A model generated the notes under the pieces. That model saw nothing but the letters and a program-made list of their open reading frames with translations, was not told the origin of the DNA and searched no databases. 64,000 nt of DNA, from the NCBI GenBank assembly GCA_033032865.1, contig JAWHQI010000257.1:2837001-2901000 (forward strand). The letters are read 5' to 3'. The stretch comes from Dactylorhiza incarnata (Eukaryota; Streptophyta; Magnoliopsida; Asparagales; Orchidaceae). The position numbers and the translations under genes were made by a program. How positions within the stretch are numbered: the stretch's first letter is position 1; every line of letters begins with the position of its first letter. Positions 11,201 through 23,200 of the stretch are shown here, piece by piece.

Positions 11201-14200
11201 TATTTTTTTGGGGAGATATCAAATCAAGAGAATAAGGAATACTCATAATAAATATTTTATTTCCTCCCAAAATCTTTATTTCCTCTACTCCTTAACAAAC
11301 CAACATCCTAATTCAACTTGATATAAGTCGGCTCACTCCATGGAAAAAAGGAGTTAGGGAATAAATTGAGAAACAGAACCCTTCTATTTCTCGACAAACC
11401 CAGCCGCACACCGACCTGGCGATGCCGGCTTCCACTCCAGTCATCGACAACGCCCTCGCGTGGTCTCTCTGTTGCCGCCAGAAGGTTCGTCGGACTCAGG
11501 CGAACCCTACTCCATTGACCAGCACTCATTCCGACGAGCCCTAGTCTGAGGCATCCAGTTTTTCTCCTTCCCTTTTGTTGTTCACATCCTCTTCGGCTTC
11601 CAAGCTTTCTGTTGTTGGCATTCTAGAGTTCCAGGTCCCCTTTCCCCCTCCATCCAACCACTGATGAGCCACCTCGAATCACTGAAATCCAGTCAAGGCC
11701 CTCTTGCGACCAGCACTAGCGAGATCTAGCAATTTAGATAGTCATATGTTCCTCCCAATCAGGATGAGTGAAGCTTCCAAAGTAAAGTCTCTCGAATGGG
11801 TCCTTTGCATAAAGGTGGGTCCCCATGAACAGATATCTCTCACTCACTATGTACTGAGTAGTAGATTCAGTCCCACTAGGCTGACAAGAGGCTCAAATGT
11901 CTCTAAAGAAAGGATCAGTGGTGTACAACTTGCACTGGAAATCTAAGTATTACGAGGTTGAAAGGTGACTAGTAAGTGTGAGTGGCGGCTAAGGGCGTCT
12001 ACTACCAAATTCGTGATGTTGGATTTGTGCTTAAGGTGAAAGGTAAAATCTTGAAGATACGCAGCCCACTTGGCGTGTCGTCTAATCTCACTATGAGAGT
12101 TCAGATACTTCAACACCTCATGTTCTATGTTCAGCACAAACTCATGATGAATCAGATCATGTCTTCAAGGGTGCAAAGCCTGGATGATAGCATTGAACTT
12201 TATGTCGTAAGAGGAATACATAATTTTTGCTTCGTTCAACTTCTCACTAAAAATGTTACGGGTCGACCCCCCTAACTCAAAAATTGTGTCAATGTCTATA
12301 ATAGATGCATCACAATCAACCTAAATTTTTTATCAAAATCAAGCAGCGCTAAAACAGGTGTACTACTGAGTTTCTCCTTAGCTAATAGAAACACACGCTC
12401 TGCCTCCACAGTCCAAATAAATTGCCCATTTTTAAACAGTCAATAACGGGTGCAATAAGTGCACTAAAATTCTGAATAAAACATAAATAAAAAGATGCTA
12501 GCCCATGAAATACTTGAGCCTCAGTAATCGTCCTACGGCTAGGCCATGATTCAACCATCTTGACGAACTCTATCAACTTTAATACATTCAGATGGAATAA
12601 TATATCCTAGAAATGTCGGGCTATCAGTCATTAAGGTGCATTTCTTCAAATTTGCATATAATTTATTAGCACGCGGGATTTCTAAAACTTGCTTAAGATG
12701 AATCAAGTGGTGATCAGCATCGATACTATAAATCAGAATATCATCAAAATAAACTACTACACAAACTCTAATGTGTGGTCTAAGCACTTCATTCATCACT
12801 CTTATAAATGCATTGGGTGCATTGGAGATATAAAAAGGCATCAACAGTCATTTGTATAAACTCTCTCTCGTTTTAAATGCAATCTTTCACTCATCCCCTA
12901 GTCGGATCAAGATTTGGTGGTATCCACTGTTCAAGTTTAACTTTGAAAATATGCTAAATCCACTAAACATATCAAGCATATTGACTTGATCGGAAAGTGA
13001 TACTTGATAGTGAATTTATTAATCGCTCGACTATCTAAACACATGTGCCATGTCCCGCCTTTTTTGAAACTAGCAATGCGGGAATGGTGCACGGGCTCAT
13101 GCTCTACCTAATATGACCCTGCAATATCAGATCGATCACCTGCATATGGAGTTCCTCGTGCTCTTTCGGGTTCATACGATAGTGAGGTAAACGAGGTAAA
13201 GATTAACTCTTGGCATCAAATCAAAACAGTGGTTGATATCTCTCATCAGAGGGAGTTGATTAGGTAACTCCTCTGACATAATCTCAAAGAACTCAACAAT
13301 AAAAGGTCGCACTACACTAGGGATGCCAATCGTGGTGGGGGTGGAATCAATGATTGAGAGCATAAAGACTACGTCGTTATCATTCACCTCCTTCTAAAAT
13401 TACAGGTCAATCAGTAACATGGTGACGGAGGGGAAGAATATGGCAGAAATGGTACTAGAGTGGTGTGAAGACCTCTCTGGGGCTTTAGAAACAGGTCATT
13501 CTTCTGGATGAGAAGAATAAAATTCGCCCATTGCGCAAAGAGTGAAAGTTATTTACACCATCATGTAGGAGGTGTCTATCGTACTGCCAAGGTCGTCCTA
13601 ATAAGATGTGGCAGGCCTCGATAGCGACGACATGACACTAGACCGCATCCTGATATGTGCTACCTATGGAAAACTCTATGAGACAGTGGTGTATGATAGG
13701 TCCCATGATAAACTATAAGACTTTCCTAAGGGTTGTGTTCTCAGTTTTAATATATCGACCATGCGAGACGAAGTTCTCCATATTATCACTATCAATAATA
13801 ATGGAACAGAACTACCCCTGGAAACAGGCAGTCGTATGAAAATCATTGTTCGTCAACCAACCATCAACAGCAAAGCCCCTAAGGGTCAATAAACTATGTT
13901 GGAGAACACAAACTACTGATTAGGTTGTTCTCCTTCGACCTCTAGCTCGCTCTCTAATTCAGGCTCAGAAATAGAATTAGGTTGGGAATCACCGAGGAAG
14001 ACTCCATACTCAGGTTCTTACCATTTTCAGAATCAATGATAGTAGTGATGTTGCGACACTCAGACGTGACTATGTTTCGTACACTTAAAACATATAAACA
14101 CACCAGACTGGCATCTAGTCCCTATAATCGCATTGCCCCTAGAGGGTGCGGCAGGAGTCGCAGATGTACTCGGGAGAATGGTCGGACGAGAGGGTTTGAT

Positions 14201-17200
14201 GGTCTTAACCGTAGAAGTAGAAGTGTGAGTGGATAGGGGTCTGCCAGTAGACCTCATTTCCGGACGTTCTCTTCTGCAGTGCCTCTACTTTGTGTTCGAC
14301 TTGAGACATCTCTTAAGTCGCTATAATCATGAAACCTGAACTGATCCTTAATAGAGTATCGTAACTCATTCAGGTAGCGGGACACTGTCATGTCATCATA
14401 CTCTCGGAGATCGGGGTGAAACTGGAGAAAGAGAAACTCATTTATCTATTCATCCATAGATAATTGATCTTGTTGTAGGTTGTGAAACCTACGATTTAGG
14501 GTCTGTAAATAATCATGTGGAACATATCTCTTACGCAACTATTTTGATCTCTCCTCATGTGGTGATCAAGGTCATGCCTAAATTGATCTCTCCTAGTTCT
14601 TGCAGCAGCATGCCCCTCAATCCACTGACATTATGTGTGATGATCACTTGCCCGGTTGCCCTTGACACTAGAGTCAATGCATTGTATCGATTTTATTTTT
14701 GGAGATTCCTCTGAGTATATGCGGGTACGACAAGAATCATCATCAGATTATTGACCTATTTTGGCTTCATCGTGTTAAAAGGATAGAGAGGGCCAATTGG
14801 ACGTTCACTCCTCATAGGGACACATGCTTTAAAGGTTTTCTATTAAAAGTTTTAAAAATGAGTTTGGGGTCAAAATTAAATTTTGTAGCGCTCGCCAAAC
14901 TCAATCGAATGATAAAATTGAGGTGTTTGATTTAGGTCTAGTAGGCGCATGTATGCGTCGGACAAAAGAGCGCATAATGCAACATGAGTTAATGATTCCA
15001 CATTTCGAGCATGTTTGCCATGTACCATGTTTGATTTTTCCTCTTTCCTTCTCACTTTATAATACTCGTCTCTTTGATGATTTGAATTTTATTGATCAAT
15101 TAAATGATATGCATGAAATTATAACTAACAGTTTGCGAGCATCTTCGACAAATTATAAATCCATGACGGATTTTATCCACGGGGGTTATAATTTTTCAAA
15201 AGAGATTGGTTTCTTGCCTCTTTCAAAAAAGAGGTCACATACAAGTCATGAGCTACAATGAAGGAGTCATCCTTTGTCCACCTACCTACCACAGCCAAAA
15301 GTCTCCCACATCCCATTTACCTCTCAGACTTACCATGGAAGAGTTTGCACAGATCATGGATAATCAACAGCATGACGGCGGCGGGGCAGTTTTAGATCGA
15401 TGTTCGGAATTCAAAGTTATAGGCTTGTTACAGTCATAATGGGGTCTAGATCTTTCAACCCCGAGAGAATTGATGTAACCAGTGTCTTGTATTTTTATTT
15501 CCAGTATTTTTACTTGGTAGTACATGTCTATGATTGTGCATCTTGTAACTTATGATCGCACATGTACTCGTTTATTTTGTATCACGCTCGTTATGGCTTA
15601 TTGGAGTGAACGCCCAATAAAACCATGAATAAAATGATCCGCCAAATTAGGTAACATGATAGTTTAGGCAAGCAATGAAATTAAATAAGTAAAATCATGT
15701 ATTTTTATAAGATTCTGAAATTTAAAGAAAGAAATAAAAAAATATCATTTCCATTATTTTGGAGATATCAAATCAAGAGAATAAGGAATACTCATAGTAA
15801 ATATATTATTTCCTCCCAAAAGCCTTATATACTTTTGACTCCTTAAAACCTAAAATCCTAATTCAACTTGATAGAAGGTCTGCTCACTCCATGGAAAAAA
15901 CGGGAGTTGGGGAATAAATCCAGTAACAGAACTCTTTTGTTTCTCGACAAACCCAGTCGCAAGCCTACCTGACGATGTCGGCTTCGACTCCAGCTACTGA
16001 CGACGACTTTGCCTTTGTCCTCCTCGGCTTCCAAGCTTTCTGTTGTCGGCATCCCAGAGTTTCAGGTCCCCCTCCCCTCCATACAACCATTGTCACTAGT
16101 GTCGAGCCACCTCCGACCACCAAAATCCAACCAATGCACTCTGGCGGACCCGATTCCTATTTGCTTATGTGGACGAATTTTCTGATCCTCTTGTTTTCCC
16201 TCATAAACCAGAGCCAATCCTCTTGACCCATGAACCCAATTCGGATTCAGTTTCCCTACATTTAAAAGTCAAAGGTATATCTCTCCTCTAATACTTTCTC
16301 GTACTATGCAGGTTTAAGCTTATGCAACCTTTTTACTTGAACTTTAATTTCAGAGCTTGCAAAAATTATCATTATGCCTATTGTCGTTAACTTTCAGATT
16401 TCGTGTTCTTCTGCATCCTATGTTCATGCATGTGGAATGTTAATTAATGTTTATTCATTGTTCGATTGAATGCCTTTTTATGCATGTCTGCGACCTCTAG
16501 GTCAATTATCGCATTTTATTATCCTTAGAAGTCTAGCTTGTGCCACATAATTTAAAATGGATTCAAAATTATTACAAAATTCCTAATCTTGGTTTACATT
16601 TGTGAGCCAAAGGTATATTTCTCCTCTCATACTTACTCATACTGTGCTGGCTAAAATTTATGCATCCTTTTTACTTGAACTTTATTTTCATAGCTCGCCT
16701 AAATTATCATTGTGCCTTTTGTCGTTAACTTTCAGATTTCGTGTTCTTCTACATCATATGTTCATGCATGTGGAATGTTAATTAATGTTTATTCATTGTT
16801 CTATAAATTACCTCTTTATGCATGTTTGCAACCCCTAGGCCAATTACTGCATGTTATTATTCAGAGAAGTCTAGCTTGTGCCACAATTTAAAATGGTTTC
16901 AAAATTATTATTTAATATCAAAATTCCTGATCCCGGTTTACATCAACTAACAAGCCAAGGCAACCTCTGATTGAACTTGAATTAAGCCAAATTCAAGCAA
17001 ATCGAGCTAGCACAAGATCAGATAGAAATTTATATGCAACCATGTACAAATTAATATGCACACATATTTAAGACTTAAATTTATATATGTAAGAGTTAAA
17101 AATGCACGTTCAATTAAGAACTTAATAGAGTTGAAACTTGATCAGAGTTGAACACTATTTTATCAAATGGAAATTAATGAGTCAGAATCCACATCAGACC

Positions 17201-20200
17201 AAGCAAATACACAACCATACTTAGATTGGCTCGAGATAGAATCGAATTTCCTCCAGTTAATCTTGATAAATAAGCTTGAGATAGGATGGTTAAAAGACTT
17301 GACTAATGGGGTTGCAACATAGAGCATTCCTCTGAAATGATATATGTTTAGAAATGTGTTTATATCAGTGCCACTTCGCATGGTGCAGTGGAAACCAGTT
17401 ATTTGCATAACAAAAGTAACCCCTTTGAATCAGCCATCAGGATCTCACCATATAAAATATGATTCCTTCTTCCAAATGTTCAGGAACAAAGTTAATAGTG
17501 TTTGTTACAATAAAATAATAAATGGACCAAAAGAGAACTACGATACAGATCATAGTACTTGCAAATGCATTGCAAAAGACCCAGAAATAGCCCTGTTCAC
17601 AATAAATTGCCATTGTTCATCAACTGATATAACTCCTTCAATCATACTGCACTATGTTTTAAACTCCACTCAAAAAGACATCAAAGCCAAAAAAATGAAG
17701 TTTTAGAGCAAATGAAATTGAATCTACTTCATCATCATCAATAATCTCATCCTAACTATTTAGGGTAGCAGGAGAGGAGGTGGTGGGCTGAATCTGAACC
17801 TTTGAAGATGGCAGAGACTGTGGAAGTATGAAGATTGATGTAGGGTGAGTGGGGGCTTGGATAATTAACTTCCAGCTGTTGGAAAGGGCTCCACAGTGCT
17901 CTTTAGGAGGAAACCGAGACTTGGGAAGGGGCTTATGGGCAGTTGAAGGGAGTCTGAGAGGCGTCGAGGCTCACGGGTAGATTCTGGAAGGGGAACGAGA
18001 GGAGGGAGGGAATGTCGAGTAACAGGAAGATGCCTAGGTGTGAGTGATCAGGGCTAGAGCTATCACTTAAAACCGAAAACCGAACCGGAACCGCAAAGAA
18101 TCAGACCGGAGCGTTCACAAATTATTCAAGTTCCGGTTTAAATTTTGGAACCGTAAACAACAATGGTCTGAGTGCAACGCCGTCCGAGTACAGCAGGATT
18201 CAAATACTCATACACAGACCACGCGACATTAGGTCATTTTCCCGCTCCTCAGTGCTCAAGGCTTCCTTCTCGCTCCGCTTGCTCGATCATTGAAGACTTT
18301 CTTCTCCCCATTCCAGCAGTGTTCGTTCCGGCAGTGTTCGTTCTAACCTTTTTGCTAGGGCTTCGGATCTACGTACGGAATCAACGACTTCCTCGACTGG
18401 CTTCTTCTAAGCGATCTTCCGGCAGTGTTTGTTCTCTCCCTCGCTGTTAGGGTTTCAAATTTAAGAGCCTCCAACGACCGCCTGGTGAGCTTATTTCTTC
18501 TGAACTTTCTGACTTCATATCCTACTCTTCCTCTAGTTCCATTTCTTCTTCCCATTTCTTCAATTGTTAGAGAATTTTGTTGTTGCCACCACCTCCATTA
18601 TAGATCCAACATTCCATTTCATTTTGCGATTCATGCTCGAGATTAAGCTCATTCACAAACAGCGTACAGGTAACCCATAACCTCCGTCCTCGACTTAACA
18701 TTCATTTCATATTCATTCCATTTCGTTATTTAATTTTGTTGATGACTATCTTATCTATTTTGTTGATGTCTATGATTGTCATTCCTCAACTATTTCGATA
18801 AGGCAGCTATTTTTGATGAGCAGAAAGTGCTACAGTGTTAATTGTTGTCCATCATGCTAATGACCATGTTTATGTTAATTATTTGTTGGATCATTTATTA
18901 TACTCATACAATATTACTCATTCTTTTTTTATTCAGTGCGTCAAATCAAATATTATTGCATGCATATTTGTATTAGTTCAATTTTAAAAAATTTAGACTT
19001 AAAAAACCATAAAAATATTGCTCCAACTTTTTGAATTCCAATTTCCTTTTCAAATATGCATTTTTAAAGAGATAATAATCTTAGTGAATGCATCTAATGA
19101 CTCAAATTATAGAGTTATAAAATGATTATAACTATGACACAGAAGCAATTAGAACCGGATCAAACCGTATAGAATCGAACCGAACGTTAGTGGTCGGTTT
19201 GGTTTTGGTCCTTGTTGAATCGGAACCGTTGGCACGACGATTTCAAAAATTATACTAAAACCGGACCAGAATCGCTCAAACCAAATAAGGTTTTGGTTCT
19301 AATCTGAAGAACTGTTACCTTAGCGGTATGCTTCACGATCTTAGTAGAACCGGAACCGTGACAACTCTAGTCAAGGCTGGGAAGGCTTCTTGGGAGGGAG
19401 AAGGGCGGGTTCTGGGGTAAGTGAAGGGCGTTGTTAGGGAGTTTGGAGTGGAGTGAGTAATTGATTTTGGGAAGATATGTGGAGGGAGTGGAAGTCAAGG
19501 GAAGGAGGTGGAGGCAGGGTCTCAGTGGGAGGTTTTGTCGTCTCTAGGAGGTAGTCGTGGAGTATGAAGAGTCAGGTGGGGCTTGGGGTGGTTATCGGAG
19601 GAAATGTGGGGCAATTTTGTGGTTATAATTGAATTTATGGAGGTTAATAGGTGAGGATAGTTAGTAGGTAGTTGTTGGAAAGTGGGATGAGGGGGGTAGT
19701 CAGCCAGGGGTTGGAATGTAGGTGGGGGCCAGTTAAGTGAGGGAAAGATTTCCTAAGGCTTCACACCTAGGATGGCTTCATCACCGAGTGACCAAAAAGA
19801 TGAAATCCTCCTTTCAAACTTTGATCCCTATAAATGGAGCCTCGGACTTAGGAACCATCATGAAAGGCCAAGATCTCTCAATCATGACGACTGTACAAAT
19901 TTAAATAAATACATAAAAATAACTAAAATTCTTGGATTAAAGATTGATTCGAAATGAGCGGTACTGATTATCGCTTCCTCGTTCGGTGTGTGTAGACCCT
20001 TACGGGTCGTGTGGTATGATCTCCATCAACTTACCTCACCTTGTATCTCCGTTGAATGAAGATTGTTGTATTTTCTCCTGAGGGCGTGGGCAAATCTCTC
20101 TAGCTTCTTTGCGGATATCCATGTGTCGTCGATGAAATTGTGATCTCTCAAATGAACTAAATACTTGGCTCTGGCTCCATCTTGTGCCAACGCAAACTCT

Positions 20201-23200
20201 TGGGTCAAGATCCATGTAATGTCATCAATTCATCATAAGGATCTGACGGTGTGGTTGTTGAGGGTGTTGGAGACAATGTTGTTGAAGCTGATAATGTTGA
20301 AGATGGTATTACTGTTGTTGAGATGGTGTTGAAAAAACGGTGTTGGAGATAATGTTGAAGATGCCAGAAATGGTATTGTTGATGCATGTGTTGAAGATAA
20401 TATTGACAATGGTACTAGTGTTAAAGATGGTGTTGGCATGGTGGGTCATACTGTCAGTAGCTGAGTGGAAAGAGGGTAAGGGTGCATAAGGTAGGGTGCG
20501 CGGGGTTGCAGCTCTGTGGTGATGGGTTATGGGCTTAATCATTGGGGTCAAATCTTCTTTGTTGAATATGAGAAAAATTCTCATGTTCTTAGGAATATTA
20601 AGCTCGCAAGTATTTGTCCCATTTTTCTTAATGATTGTATAGGGGACTAAGAAAGTCAAATAGCTTCAGATTTTCTTATAATTAGTTTTCTTTAAAGATT
20701 TTCTTTAAAGATTAAATATAATTAGTTTTCTTTAAAGACCAAGAAATTTTTTGAAAAAATTAATCCTCGTATATTTATTTGTTTTCATTGTTTCAGTTCA
20801 GGCGAAGCCCATGCGGACCCAAGGCATTGTTCTCTAACTTATGTCAAGGCATTGCTCTAAATCATTATATAAACTTCAATTCACATGTTGATCATTTTAC
20901 AGTTGCAGAAGATGAAATTGTCCATAAGGTATTGGCCTTAGCAATTATATTTCTCCTAAACTATATTACTTCACATTTATCTACTTATCAGCGGACTTTT
21001 ATTATTTCAGATGAGTTCATTGTCTTTTACATTTCGTCTTCATTCTTCGCCATTTTTTCCACCTGAGGAATGCTTATATTGTATAATTTACCATTTAGCC
21101 ATCAAAAATATATTAGTTTAAGTTGAACTATATATCAATTGTGTAAATGAGTTGTAAAAATTGAACACTAGGTGTTCGATGAATTGCTAATAACATATTA
21201 TGCTCAAATTTCCCATCTTTATGTCAACATTTTTGGGTGCTCCATATATTCAACTATGGCTAAATTTTTTCAGGTGAACTCCAACCATTTATCATAAATT
21301 TCAAGCTTGTTTTTTCATATCTCAACACTGACATTCTTTAAAAAGTCAAATATCTTTGCTGCAAATTAATCAGCTTGAAAATTTATTCTGTAACATGGAT
21401 ATAACTGTCATCTTTGTCCTCATTTTGTATACATTAAAGTTGATTAAATCTTTGAAATTACTCAATTTAAAGTCATTTACAGTTGTCAGATGCTCTTTGC
21501 AATTCATGATTACTATTAGGAAAAAAACTTTGAGGTTCTATTCATTTATATATAGTTAGAGAAACAATAAAACTTTAGATCATTTTGAATAGAATTAGTA
21601 TACATTTAGTTTTAGTTCTAAAGCCCAAATTCCGTCAAACCAAATGATGTCATCCAATTGAATGATACCGCCCACCGAATGATGTCGCCCGCCGAATGAT
21701 GTCGCCCGCCGAATGATGCCGCCCGCCGAATGATGTCGCACGCCGAATGATGCCGCCCGCCGAATAATGTTGCCCGCTGAATGTAGCCGCCTGCGGAATG
21801 TAGCAACCCGCTTAATAATATTGCCCCCAAAATGATGTCATCCGCCGAATGATGTCGCCCGACGAATGTCGCCGCCCCCGCCGAATGTCACCGCCCCCGT
21901 GAAATGTCGCCGCCCACGCCGAGTGTCGCCGTCCCCGCCGAGTGTCGTCGTACCCGCCGAGTGTCGCCGCCCGCGCCGAGTGTCGCCGCGCCCGCCGAGT
22001 GTCACCACCCCAGCCGAGTGTCGCCGCCCCCGCCGAGTGCCTCCGCCCACGCCGAGTGTCGTCGCCCACGCCGAGTATCGCCGCCCACGCCGAGTGTCGT
22101 CGCGCCCGCCAAGTGTCGCCTCCCACGCCGAGTGTCGCCACACCCGCCGAATGTTGCCGCCCCCGCTGAATGTCGCCTCCCCCGCCAAATGTCGTCTTTC
22201 ATGTCGAATGTTTGTGTGAGCGCGCTTCTGTGTAATAAATCCAAGATACTTGAATCCACCACACACCTTTGTATCGCTTTACTTTCTAATAAGATACTTG
22301 AACCCACCACACCTTTGTATCGCTTTACTTTCTAATAAGATAGATTGACAATTGTTATCATCACACTCACTAAAATTGTATAGTATATACCTTTGTTCTA
22401 CTAATTCAAAACAATACATCTTCTAAAAAATATCTTCATTGTACTAAATTTACCTACCTGAATAGATACCTCAAATATTCTATGTCAAATGCAAAAGGCG
22501 TATCATTTACACAATAAAATATAAAATAATATTTACCCAAGATGTTTAAAATGTCATTGTTGTTTCAAGAAAAATTACTCATGCTAATAGCACATTATTG
22601 TCCTTTAAACAAAAGGGTTTGGAAATTGGCATATTAAACTATGGCGAATAGGAAATATAACTTTGCTCCCTGCAGGCATGAAGTGATCAGCATCTATAAA
22701 TGAACATATGCGCTAAAAAGCGTTTACCAAACTCATAATGGAATGTTAACTAAAATGCTCGTAAACAAAACCTTTTTGAAACAAATGTTGTCTTCAAACG
22801 AAATAAGTTAATCTAAAAATTTAAGCTAACAAATGGAAAAATTTCTCATGAAAGCCGCAAAGAGATGATTAACAAATTATTCCATGTGTTACTGTAAATA
22901 AACAGTAACTTAAGAGAAATATAGTATTATTATCTTGAAGGTATCCTTATTGATGACAATTACTTCAGTAGATGGATGATTTAGTATGTAAGCCATCCAA
23001 TCAAGACTCTATATAAGCAACTTTTATCATCAGTAAACCCGTCCATATTATTTGAGGCCACCTTTACAAGTACTAAATTTTGGGGGTTAGTCATATGAAT
23101 CTGAATTTTTCATCCATTTATGTCAATTGGTGCTACAAGTGTTAAAACTATTCTTCACAAATCATTCGGAACAACTACTATCAATGTTTTCCTTCCTCAC

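Larger units (their letters stand above)
10935..16150 (-). mobile_element. Decayed Ty3/gypsy LTR retrotransposon, integrase missing
   Basis: Paired LTR-like direct repeats lie at about 10935-11705 and 15480-16150. Between them, on the minus strand, are gag fragments (about 14060-14480), the start of RT (13172-13387), the RT core with a YFDDIL motif (12551-12844), the RT-RNase H connection (12382-12576) and the end of RNase H with VVDALSR (11943-12137). All are separated by stops and frameshifts. The left LTR begins about 240 bp after the RNase H end, so integrase is absent. No clear primer site remains. It lies wholly inside intron 3, in the same orientation as the gene. Confidence 0.78.

Noticed and set aside
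21812..22335. Arginine/serine/proline-rich frames suggesting a structural protein
   Set aside because: 19-bp minisatellite read in several frames on both strands.
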